NCBI GenBank assembly: GCA_028286505.1
Contig: JAQBRK010000041.1
Location: forward strand, 1-14,825
DNA from: Parcubacteria group bacterium
GTDB taxonomy: Bacteria > Patescibacteriota > Minisyncoccia > Phycocordibacterales > Phycocordibacteraceae
Direction: 5' to 3'
Length of the DNA stretch: 14,825 bases
In this document: piece after piece, positions 1-4,600 of the stretch
How positions within the stretch are numbered: position 1 is the first letter of the stretch
How the letters are laid out: each line of letters starts with the position of its first letter
The notes under the pieces: model-generated
Database searches by the model: none
What the model saw: only the letters and a program-made list of their open reading frames with translations
What the model was told of the DNA's origin: nothing
Translations under genes and position numbers: made by a program

Positions 1-535
1 CAATATTTAGCCTTACCGGTTAGTTCCGGCAGATTCATCCGAGCTATTCGTGTCTCGAACTACTCAGGAACAGGAGCACATAAGAGATCTATATTTCACA
101 TACGGGGCCATTACCCTCTAGGGCGTCGCTTTCCAGCAACTTCTGTTATAGAGATCCTTTGTAACTTACGCTGTACAAGTACAGCGCTCCTGCCTTACAA
201 CCCCGAATACCGAAGTATTTGGTTTGGGCTATTCCCGTTTCGCTCGCCGCTACTAAGGGAATCACGAGAGGCGTGTTCCATCCGTCCGAAGCATCGGGCG
301 AACGGAACACGACTCGATATTGTTTTCTATTCCTCCAGGTACTGAGATGTTTCACTTCCCTGGGTTAGCTTCTAAACTTAAAAGTTGGATGATCATTACT
401 GATCGGGATTCCCCATTCGGACACCTCCGGATCAAAGGTTACAAGTCACCTCCCCGAAGCATTTCGCAGACTAGTCACGTCCTTCATCGCTTGCGCAAGC
501 CTAGGCATCCACCGTGCACCCTTCATGTCTCCTGT
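1..535 (-). rRNA. rrl: 23S ribosomal RNA, 5' part, cut by left edge
   Basis: Read on the minus strand this matches the 5' domain of bacterial 23S rRNA. Recognisable blocks are CACGGTGGATGCC close to the 5' end, GCGATGAAGGACGTG, CCGAATGGGGAA, GTGAAACATCTCAGTACC, TAGCGGCGAGCGAA and GGTAAGGCTAAATA. The 5' end is placed about 19 nt before CACGGTGG by analogy with Escherichia coli, so it is uncertain by several bases. Only about the first 535 nt are inside the window; the rest runs off the left edge, so insertions or introns further in cannot be judged. The upstream side holds no 16S rRNA or tRNA before the next protein gene, so this copy is not in a standard 16S-23S operon. Confidence 0.96.
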
Positions 536-649
536 GCGGAAACCTGAACACCACTAACGTTTTTGTGATTACTTCTCTCCCGCTTCTTGCGAAGCAAAAC
601 AGAAGGTGCAATTTCAATTTCCATGCGTACTTACGGACGCATGGCGTTG

Positions 650-679
650 ATTACCTAACTTTACATATTCGTATGTCAA
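650..679 (-). promoter_or_regulatory. possible proximal 23S promoter
   Basis: On the minus strand TTGACA (674-679) is followed after 18 bp by GGTAAT (650-655). The -35 is perfect and the -10 matches four of six consensus positions. It would start transcription near 643, about 110 nt before mature 23S. It lies downstream of the terminator-like hairpin at 701-725, so it could supply 23S if the distal promoter feeds only a short RNA. Confidence 0.4.
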
Positions 680-700
680 AGGTCGCGTGTCGTCTCCTCG

Positions 701-725
701 AAATAAAAACACCCCTTACGGGGCG
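701..725 (-). terminator. terminator-like hairpin between distal promoter and 23S
   Basis: On the minus strand a 6-bp stem with one G-U pair and a GTAA loop (710-715 with 720-725) is followed at once by TTTTTATTT (701-709). This is the arrangement of an intrinsic terminator, although the stem is short. Its position about 80-100 nt after a perfect promoter and before the 23S gene is unusual. Confidence 0.5.
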
Positions 726-806
726 GGTCGCGTTTTCACGCGCAGAGCCGTTCCGGCTCTTTATCCGCTCCGTTTAGTTAGTAATTTCTCGGTGGTCAAC
801 ACGTAA
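701..806 (-). ncRNA. candidate ~105-nt small RNA or rRNA leader
   Basis: A transcript from the promoter at 812-840 would start near 805 and meet the hairpin plus U-tract at 701-725. It would contain a 7-bp AGAGCCG/CGGCTCT stem with a 3-nt loop (744-760), a CGCG/CGCG stem (729-742) and the terminator. No known small RNA was recognised: the SRP core GGAAGG...AGCAGC, 5S motifs and tmRNA ends are all absent. The same segment could equally be an rRNA leader read through by antitermination. Confidence 0.35.
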
Positions 807-811
807 AGCAG

Positions 812-840
812 AGTATACGCGGGCCCTATAGCGGTGTCAA
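812..840 (-). promoter_or_regulatory. strong sigma-70 type promoter upstream of 23S
   Basis: On the minus strand TTGACA (835-840), a 17-bp spacer and TATACT (812-817) give a near-perfect housekeeping promoter directed toward 23S. Predicted start near 805. The -35 box lies inside the left arm of the inverted repeat 833-953, so the element's edge supplies part of the promoter. Confidence 0.8.
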
Positions 841-953
841 ACCCCTTACCACTTTCGTAGCCGAATCGATTTACCCAGCAAATAAAGCCGATTACTACTA
901 TCCGGCAAGCGTATTTGTGAGCGTATGAACGAAAAGTGGTAAGGGGTCAGACC
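833..953. repeat. 121-bp inverted-repeat element (REP/MITE-like)
   Basis: ACCCCTTACCACTTTCGT (841-858) pairs with ACGAAAAGTGGTAAGGGGT (929-947) with a single bulged base. The similarity continues outward as GGTGTCA against TCAGACC. The 70-bp core carries no gene. End motifs of the kind AAGGGGTCAGACC are, from memory, typical of REP-type elements linked to IS200-like transposases; no transposase is present here, so this would be a non-autonomous or relic copy. No clear target duplication is visible. Confidence 0.55.
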
Positions 954-964
954 GCCTGCCTACA

Positions 965-1013
965 AAGCGAAAAGCTCCGCGACGCGGAGCTTTTCGGAGC
1001 CTGCCGGAGCAGG
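965..1013 (-). terminator. terminator of the TM-helix protein gene
   Basis: A perfect stem of about 13 bp, CGAAAAGCTCCGC (968-980) with GCGGAGCTTTTCG (984-996), has A/T-rich ends on both sides and sits just past the stop codon of the minus-strand gene. A smaller hairpin, CCTGC/GCAGG (1000-1013), lies between the stop codon and it. The stem is symmetrical and could also act on the plus strand. Confidence 0.75.
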
Positions 1014-1028
1014 TTCAAGGAGAGTGCT

Positions 1029-1709
1029 TTAGCCCGTGATCTCATCGCGCACGCGCTCGATGTAGCGGGACGCTGCCTGCTGACCACCGAGACCGAATGC
1101 GAGTCCGAACGCGAGCGAGACCGCTACGACGACACCCGTGAAGAGGGTCTGTACGAGCGGACTGATGCCGAGGCGATCGAGTGCCGCAAGAATAGCGAAT
1201 ACCCAGATTGCCCAGCGAGCTATCGTGCCGAGAAGGTTCGCGGCGTTGAGGCCGGCTGCGCGAGCGCTGCCTGCGACGACGCGCTGTGCTGCCTCAGCAA
1301 TGACCGCGGCCACGAGAAGGATAAGCACCGCGACGATTACCTGCGGGATGTACGTAAGTACAACACCACGAAGGAATGCCGTGACATCCGTAAGGCCAAG
1401 TACGTCCAGAGACGCGACGAGGAATACGATGATGAAGAACCACTTCACGAGGAAGCCGAGGAATGCCCCGGCGTTCAAGGTGAAGCCTGCACGCTCGACT
1501 ACCTTCTCAACGCCTGCGGCGCGGAGTGCCTGGTCAACCTTGATCGCTGCAACGACTTGCGCAACGAGGCGACCGAGACCAGCTCCGACGAGCCAACCGA
1601 CGATGAAGATAACGAGAGCAACTATTAAATTGGGGATGAACTGTACGAGACCCCAGAAAAGACTCTGAAGTGAGTTGTTGAGGACATCCGCCCAGGTGGT
1701 TAGGAACAT
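1029..1709 (-). CDS. conserved TM-helix (MscS-related) membrane protein
   Basis: The 226-residue protein has about five hydrophobic segments (roughly 25-50, 84-102, 116-146, 160-178 and 188-208) and short charged loops. The layout LPNLI/V..IFIVGWLVG..LG.LV followed by a second similar unit resembles the conserved TM helix repeats found in CmpX-type proteins and in the membrane part of MscS relatives. The C-terminal AFGLAFGLGGQQAASRYIE resembles the pore-lining helix and start of the cytoplasmic part of MscS, but the MscS beta domain is absent. It probably sits in the cytoplasmic membrane; a role in osmotic or ion response is inference. The ATG at 1709 has no clear Shine-Dalgarno. A strong hairpin terminator follows its stop codon. 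Confidence 0.82.
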   Translation of the reverse strand: MFLTTWADVLNNSLQSLFWGLVQFIPNLIVALVIFIVGWLVGAGLGRLVAQVVAAIKVDQALRAAGVEKVVERAGFTLNAGAFLGFLVKWFFIIVFLVASLDVLGLTDVTAFLRGVVLTYIPQVIVAVLILLVAAVIAEAAQRVVAGSARAAGLNAANLLGTIARWAIWVFAILAALDRLGISPLVQTLFTGVVVAVSLAFGLAFGLGGQQAASRYIERVRDEITG

Positions 1710-1742
1710 ACGTTTATGCTTCCGCTAATTAATTGGCTAATG

Positions 1743-1906
1743 CTGCCCCAGCAGGGGCTTAAGACCCGCACCAGGACCTGCCTATATGAAAGTGTAGCAA
1801 TACTGCGCCGTAGAGCCAGCACCTCTGGGGATACGGAGCACAGCCTCAAAATCCTTACCTGCGTCGTTCCTGGCTCCGGCATTCATTCACCGTATGCAAC
1901 ATACGG
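1743..1906. other. dense secondary structure in the spacer before the TM gene
   Basis: The spacer 1710-1969 has no gene but is highly structured. GAGCCAG (1813-1819) plus GCCG (1807-1810) pair with CTGGCTC (1870-1876) plus CGGC (1877-1880), giving an 11-bp stem with a 2-nt bulge around a 50-nt interior. GCCCC/GGGGC (1745-1758) forms a small hairpin, GCAGG (1752-1756) can instead pair with CCTGC (1777-1781), and CCGTATG/CATACGG (1890-1906) forms a 7-bp stem with a 3-nt loop. It could be a 5' leader of the TM-helix gene, a small RNA, or operators. No known class was recognised. Confidence 0.35.
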
Positions 1907-1969
1907 CTCATTCCATTCCTATCCAGTGCCTCGCATCTAAGAATTTTTAGAACTGCGCAAATGTGATGA

Positions 1970-2548
1970 TTAAACCTGATTTGCCGAAATGCGATCAAGG
2001 ATGGTGCGGTGCGGATAGTCGAAGACGTCCCGAACCAAGCGGTCGTACACACCGACGCGGTATTTAAATTCTTCGGTCGTAAAGGAAGCGAAACGCAATT
2101 CGCGACCGAGCTCCGCTTCAATCGTATGAATGGCATTCGCGAGCGGTTTCTCTTCGAGACGATCCCCTACTACAAGCAGATCTATCTTAGGCTCGAGCGC
2201 GCCCGTGAAAAGTCCCGAGAGAGCGACGACGCGAACCGTACCCGCCTTACGCAGCATAGTGAGAATGTCACTGTCGCTTACGTCGGTCGTGTCACGAAGG
2301 AATATCTTAAGAGGTACATAGTGCGCGGACTTCTTATTGGCGGTGTAGCCGCTTCCTTGTTTGCCGCTTTTCTTTCGAATTAGTCCTGCTGCAACAAGTA
2401 CCGTCATTTCCTTACGTGCCGCTTCTTTTGCCGTTTTGGAACGGAACGCCGCATCCGTAAGCGAGAAGACCGTATCGTCATTGAATACGAAAAGACGCAG
2501 AAGCTTCAGGCGAGCGGGATTTCCGAAGAGTCGTGAAAGTGGGTCCAT
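1970..2548 (-). CDS. HTH protein with degenerate nucleotidyltransferase-like domain
   Basis: The 192-residue protein begins with a winged-helix-like region (about 5-80: a helix starting ARLKLLRLF, then TAKEAARKEMTVLVAAGLIRKK resembling recognition helix and wing). The second half (about 100-190) contains LSGLFTGALEPKIDLLVVGD, which has the shape of the MNT/minimal nucleotidyltransferase motif GS..RG.....DIDLLV. The Gly-Ser pair reads S-G and the usual Asp-x-Asp is reduced to one Asp (D123, with K121 at the other position), so catalysis is doubtful. Proteins combining a DNA-binding and a nucleotidyltransferase-like fold are common in CPR genomes and are usually called regulators. The ATG at 2548 has no Shine-Dalgarno. 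Confidence 0.75.
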   Translation of the reverse strand: MDPLSRLFGNPARLKLLRLFVFNDDTVFSLTDAAFRSKTAKEAARKEMTVLVAAGLIRKKSGKQGSGYTANKKSAHYVPLKIFLRDTTDVSDSDILTMLRKAGTVRVVALSGLFTGALEPKIDLLVVGDRLEEKPLANAIHTIEAELGRELRFASFTTEEFKYRVGVYDRLVRDVFDYPHRTILDRISANQV

Positions 2549-2563
2549 GGGTGAAGTCTGGGC

Positions 2564-2592
2564 ATTGTCCTATGCGAAGTACCTGCCCGCAA
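2564..2592 (-). promoter_or_regulatory. possible promoter of the HTH/nucleotidyltransferase-like gene
   Basis: On the minus strand TTGCGG (2587-2592), a 17-bp spacer and GACAAT (2564-2569) match four of six consensus positions each. It would start transcription about 9 nt before the ATG at 2548, giving an almost leaderless message, in line with the missing Shine-Dalgarno. Confidence 0.35.
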
Positions 2593-2596
2593 GTAT

Positions 2597-2625
2597 TTGA
2601 CAGTATCATGTCTACTCTGTATAGA
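2597..2625 (+). promoter_or_regulatory. strong promoter of the lipoprotein gene
   Basis: TTGACA (2597-2602), a 17-bp spacer and TATAGA (2620-2625) form a near-consensus housekeeping promoter. Its predicted start near 2632 leaves about 29 nt of leader before the GTG at 2661. Confidence 0.8.
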
Positions 2626-2660
2626 TTAACCGAATCCAGTTGGCACCCAGGAGGTCTGTC

Positions 2661-2942
2661 GTGAAAAAAGTTCTTCTTATTCTTTGTATCGCAGTTGTGG
2701 TGGACGCGTGTGGGAAAGCACCTCCCACACCCCCACCTGTATACGGCATAGTCAGCGAAGTACCGGTCGTAGATTCGATGATCTGCACGCTTCGCTACCA
2801 TACCCAAACAGACGAGCGCGGGCCAAGCACGGTCATCCAAATCAGGCATCTTAATGACCTGACTGCATCTCGTGAATATGACATGTGCAAATCCCTTAAA
2901 ATAAACGACCGGTTCGACGTGTCTGATTTACGCGGGCGTTGA
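2661..2942 (+). CDS. small predicted lipoprotein
   Basis: The start is the GTG at 2661, chosen because AGGAGGT (2649-2655) lies 5 nt before it; an ATG-type start further upstream would overlap this site. The 93-residue product has a short positive N-terminus (KK), a hydrophobic stretch and a lipobox-like V14-D15-A16-C17, so Cys17 is the likely lipidated residue (Asp at -2 is not typical). A Pro-rich linker, APPTPPP, follows, then about 65 residues with two further cysteines that could form a disulphide. No family was recognised. It is the only plus-strand gene in the left half and has a full set of strong signals (promoter, Shine-Dalgarno, terminator), unlike its neighbours. Confidence 0.78.
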   Translation: MKKVLLILCIAVVVDACGKAPPTPPPVYGIVSEVPVVDSMICTLRYHTQTDERGPSTVIQIRHLNDLTASREYDMCKSLKINDRFDVSDLRGR

Positions 2943-2950
2943 GCACCGAG

Positions 2951-2981
2951 AGGGCCTGTTCCATCAATTGGAACAGGCCCT
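2951..2981 (+). terminator. terminator of the lipoprotein gene
   Basis: AGGGCCTGTTCC (2951-2962) and GGAACAGGCCCT (2970-2981) form a perfect 12-bp stem with a 7-nt loop, starting 8 nt after the stop codon. The following tract, TCTGCATT, is only weakly U-rich. Confidence 0.8.
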
Positions 2982-2990
2982 TCTGCATTA

Positions 2991-3024
2991 GAAAGAAACA
3001 CCCGCTGTTGCGGGTGTTTCTTTC
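2991..3024. terminator. second, symmetrical terminator
   Basis: GAAAGAAACACCCGC pairs perfectly with GCGGGTGTTTCTTTC (15 bp, TGTT loop). The ends are A-rich on the 5' side and T-rich on the 3' side, so it can work in both directions between the converging lipoprotein and rplJ-rplL units. Confidence 0.75.
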
Positions 3025-3036
3025 AGAACGGAGCGA

Positions 3037-3134
3037 GGGTATTTCGAAATAAAAGGCTCTGCGCAGGCCGACGGGCCGAGCAGGAGGAAATTTCCTAGCA
3101 AGGAAATATTCCGGACTTTTATTTCGAAATACCC
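3037..3134. repeat. 98-bp element with perfect 19-bp inverted ends and 6-bp direct repeat
   Basis: GGGTATTTCGAAATAAAAG (3037-3055) is exactly inverted at 3116-3134. Each arm itself contains the 12-bp palindrome TATTTCGAAATA. GAGCGA flanks the element directly on both sides (3031-3036 and 3135-3140), as a target-site duplication would. The 60-bp core has a GGAAATTTCC palindrome and no gene. The layout is that of a miniature inverted-repeat element, but GAGCGA-like strings are frequent in this genome, so the duplication could be chance. Confidence 0.6.
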
Positions 3135-3142
3135 GAGCGAAG

Positions 3143-3169
3143 CTACTTGAACGTAACTTTTCCACCAGC
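3143..3169 (-). pseudogene. relic of a second rplL 3' end
   Basis: Read on the minus strand this encodes AGGKVTFK and a stop (TAG), identical to the last eight residues of the intact rplL product upstream. Six of the nine codons differ synonymously (for example GCT for GCC, GTT for GTA, TAG for TAA), so it is not a recent copy. With one extra base removed the similarity extends to two more codons (D-D or E-D). The rest of the gene is missing; the spacer above it is taken up by hairpins. Confidence 0.65.
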
Positions 3170-3187
3170 GGTCGTCGCAAAGCTCCT

Positions 3188-3273
3188 CCCTGAGAACCCT
3201 CGGTTCTCAGGGGAAAGGCCCGCGATGACGCGGGCCTTTCCTGCTCTCCGACACGGGAAACTGCCGTTTTCCG
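3188..3273 (-). terminator. rplJ-rplL operon terminators
   Basis: A 13-bp perfect stem GGAAAGGCCCGCG/CGCGGGCCTTTCC with an ATGA loop (3212-3241) is the main terminator downstream of rplL. It is followed on the minus strand by a second 11-bp stem, CCCTGAGAACC/GGTTCTCAGGG (3188-3212), and preceded by a 7-bp stem (about 3254-3273). All are symmetrical enough to act on both strands. Confidence 0.7.
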
Positions 3274-3293
3274 ACCCCTTCCCGCGCCGTTGG

Positions 3294-3323
3294 GTAACTT
3301 TTAAGTGATTACTTAAAAGTTAC
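3294..3323. repeat. 13-bp hairpin spanning the rplL stop codon
   Basis: GTAACTTTTAAGT (3294-3306) and ACTTAAAAGTTAC (3311-3323) form a perfect stem with a 4-nt loop. The right arm is the coding sequence for the last residues V-T-F-K of rplL and its stop codon; the left arm lies just past the gene. It may protect the mRNA 3' end or mark a recombination junction. Confidence 0.6.
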
Positions 3324-3767
3324 TTTTCCTCCGGCGTCCTCAATCTTCTTCTTGAGGTCTTCTGCGTCTTCCTTGCTCGCGTTCTCCTTGAGCAAGTTAG
3401 GTGCGCCGTCAACGAGATCCTTAGCCTCCTTAAGTCCTAGACCAAGAGCCTCTTTGACTACCTTGATGACCTGAATCTTCGCTGCGCCTGCGTCAGTAAG
3501 TTCAACGTTTACCGTCGACTTTCCTTCGTCAGCTGCAGCACCTGCACCAGCGGGCCCTGCGACAGCAACTGCTGCTGCGGATACGCCGAACTTCTTTTCG
3601 AATACCTTCACGAGCTCGGAAAGCTCGAGAACGGACATCTCCTCCACTTCCTTCACTATTTTCTTGAACTTCTCAGGCACTTCCACTTCGGCTGCTTCCG
3701 CAGCTGGAGCTTCTGCCGGTGCCGCTTCCGCAGCGCCTTCTTCCTGCTTTACTTCTTCTTCAGACAT
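3309..3767 (-). CDS. rplL: 50S ribosomal protein L7/L12
   Basis: L7/L12 forms the ribosomal stalk that recruits translation factors. The 152-residue product has the dimerisation helices (MSVLELSELVKVFEKKFGVSA, from about residue 44), an Ala/Gly hinge (about 66-82) and the C-terminal domain with the hallmark GLGLKEAKDLVDGAP and a final AGGKVTFK. It is about 30 residues longer than the E. coli protein because of an acidic Ala/Glu/Pro-rich N-terminal extension (about 1-30). The internal Met44 would give a normal-length protein, but the extended ATG at 3767 sits 18 nt from the end of rplJ, as expected for an operon. Neither start has a Shine-Dalgarno. No rpoB follows, unlike the classic order. 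Confidence 0.97.
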   Translation of the reverse strand: MSEEEVKQEEGAAEAAPAEAPAAEAAEVEVPEKFKKIVKEVEEMSVLELSELVKVFEKKFGVSAAAVAVAGPAGAGAAADEGKSTVNVELTDAGAAKIQVIKVVKEALGLGLKEAKDLVDGAPNLLKENASKEDAEDLKKKIEDAGGKVTFK

Positions 3768-3785
3768 AATGGTGTTGATTAAAAT

Positions 3786-4280
3786 TTAAGCTGCTTTCTT
3801 CTCTGCTACTTTGTCGAGCGCGATAACGAGGCCCTGGATAGGACTGTTGAGCACGTTCACGAACATGCCACGAAGTACCGGTAGCGGCGGAATGGTCGCG
3901 ATAGCGTTCATAGCGGTCGCGTCCGCGAAGGCTCCGTCCCAGATACCTCCCACGATAGTGAGCGTATCCTTGAACTTCTTACCCATCGCGTAGATGTCGC
4001 GAGCAGGCGCCGTAGCGTCCTCCTTGCTCCATACCATTGCGATCTCACCCGGCATATCGGGAAGCGTTCCCGTGTAGCCCTGCTCGTTCAACACACGCTT
4101 AATGAGGGTCTTCTTGGCTACGTAGTAACCGACACCTCCTTCGCGAAGCTCTTTGCGCATCTGCGAAGTGTCCTTCACTGAAAGACGCGAGAAACGTACG
4201 AAGACAATCGACACGGCATCTTTGACCGCGTCGGCAATCTTTGCCGTTATCTCTACTTTCTTTTGCTTGGTAATTGCCAT
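3786..4280 (-). CDS. rplJ: 50S ribosomal protein L10
   Basis: L10 anchors L7/L12 dimers to the 23S rRNA and represses its own operon through the leader. The 164-residue product starts MAITKQKKVEITAKIAD and shows the L10 pattern F.RLSVKD..QMRKELRE and YYVAKKTLIKRVL in the RNA-binding part, with the Ala/Lys-rich C-terminal helix that binds L12 (ending VAEKKAA). The ATG at 4280 is chosen because the upstream in-frame extension runs through the conserved RNA leader. No Shine-Dalgarno is seen before it. The usual rplK and rplA are not upstream. Confidence 0.96.
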   Translation of the reverse strand: MAITKQKKVEITAKIADAVKDAVSIVFVRFSRLSVKDTSQMRKELREGGVGYYVAKKTLIKRVLNEQGYTGTLPDMPGEIAMVWSKEDATAPARDIYAMGKKFKDTLTIVGGIWDGAFADATAMNAIATIPPLPVLRGMFVNVLNSPIQGLVIALDKVAEKKAA

Positions 4281-4384
4281 AATTTGTTTTTTCGTTCGTA
4301 CGAAACGGAAACGGGTCCGGCCGCACTGCTGCGACAGGACCGTGGAGACAGTCGACCCGACCATTCGCTTAGTGCGAGTGTCGT

Positions 4385-4440
4385 TTCGTCCCTCGGCAGG
4401 GCTTCTTTCCACGAAGTGGAATGCCTGCTGTCTTCGGTCC
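4385..4440 (-). promoter_or_regulatory. L10 leader (ribosomal protein autoregulatory RNA)
   Basis: On the minus strand the leader contains GAAGACAGCAGGC and, after a CCAC/GTGG hairpin, CCCTGCCGAGGG. These are the conserved strands of the known L10 leader, where AGACAGCAGGC and CCUGCCGAGG form the kink-turn-bearing stem bound by the L10-L12 complex. Position 100-160 nt before rplJ fits. Binding of excess L10-L12 would lower expression of rplJ-rplL. Confidence 0.85.
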
Positions 4441-4450
4441 GTACTTGAGG

Positions 4451-4479
4451 AATATACACACAAACGGCAGTCCGAGCAA
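4451..4479 (-). promoter_or_regulatory. rplJ-rplL promoter
   Basis: On the minus strand TTGCTC (4474-4479), a 17-bp spacer and TATATT (4451-4456) precede the L10 leader. The predicted start near 4444 places the whole conserved leader within the transcript (about 164 nt before the rplJ ATG). Confidence 0.7.
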
Positions 4480-4482
4480 TGG

Positions 4483-4600
4483 GACGTCTTCAAACAAGCT
4501 GGCTACTAGGCGTGAGCGAAGCGCGGAGTGAGACGTACGTGCTGGTACGGTGAACGAGCCCTGGAGCGAGCAACAACGTAGCCGGGTTGTTTGGAACGTC
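4483..4600. repeat. palindromic element R1 (about 118 bp)
   Basis: GACGTCTTCAAACAAGCTGG and the following CTAC (4483-4506) are imperfectly inverted at 4578-4600 (about 20 of 23 positions with small gaps). Inside lies a second palindrome CGTAC/GTACG (4534-4549). The inner part shares GCGAAGCGCGGA and GTACGGTG, in the same order, with the element at 14401-14476. It lies between the small membrane ORF and the rplJ promoter and could serve as terminator for the upstream unit. Confidence 0.55.

Larger units (their letters stand above)
536..1028. other. spacer upstream of 23S: promoters, hairpins, inverted repeat
   Basis: This 490-bp stretch has no convincing protein gene. Going from the 23S gene outward it contains an 8-bp hairpin (CCATGCGT at 621-628 with ACGCATGG at 637-644), a weaker promoter (650-679), a terminator-like hairpin (701-725), further stems at 729-742 and 744-760, a perfect promoter (812-840), an inverted repeat (833-953) and the terminator of the next gene (968-996). 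No tRNA cloverleaf or T-loop motif was found on either strand. Confidence 0.7.

Noticed and set aside
1..535. Short protein frames within the 23S segment
   Set aside because: All blocks match 23S rRNA; the frames are incidental.
936..1628. Long plus-strand open frame (230 codons) antisense to the TM-helix gene
   Set aside because: Its product is a Cys/Glu/Arg-rich low-complexity string with no domain. The opposite strand encodes a clear membrane protein with its own terminator, so this is a shadow frame.
1807..1880. tRNA-Leu-like cloverleaf on the minus strand
   Set aside because: The ends pair (GCCGGAG with CTACGGC, one mismatch), but there is no GGTTCRA T-loop, no consistent anticodon stem and no CCA, so a tRNA is not supported.
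1740..1880. SRP (4.5S), RNase P or tmRNA gene
   Set aside because: The conserved cores of these RNAs (GGAAGG...AGCAGC, GAGGAAAGTCC, tRNA-like tmRNA ends) are missing on both strands.
4281..4493. 71-residue N-terminal extension of L10
   Set aside because: The stretch coincides with the promoter and conserved L10 leader RNA, and the sequence bears no likeness to ribosomal protein L10.
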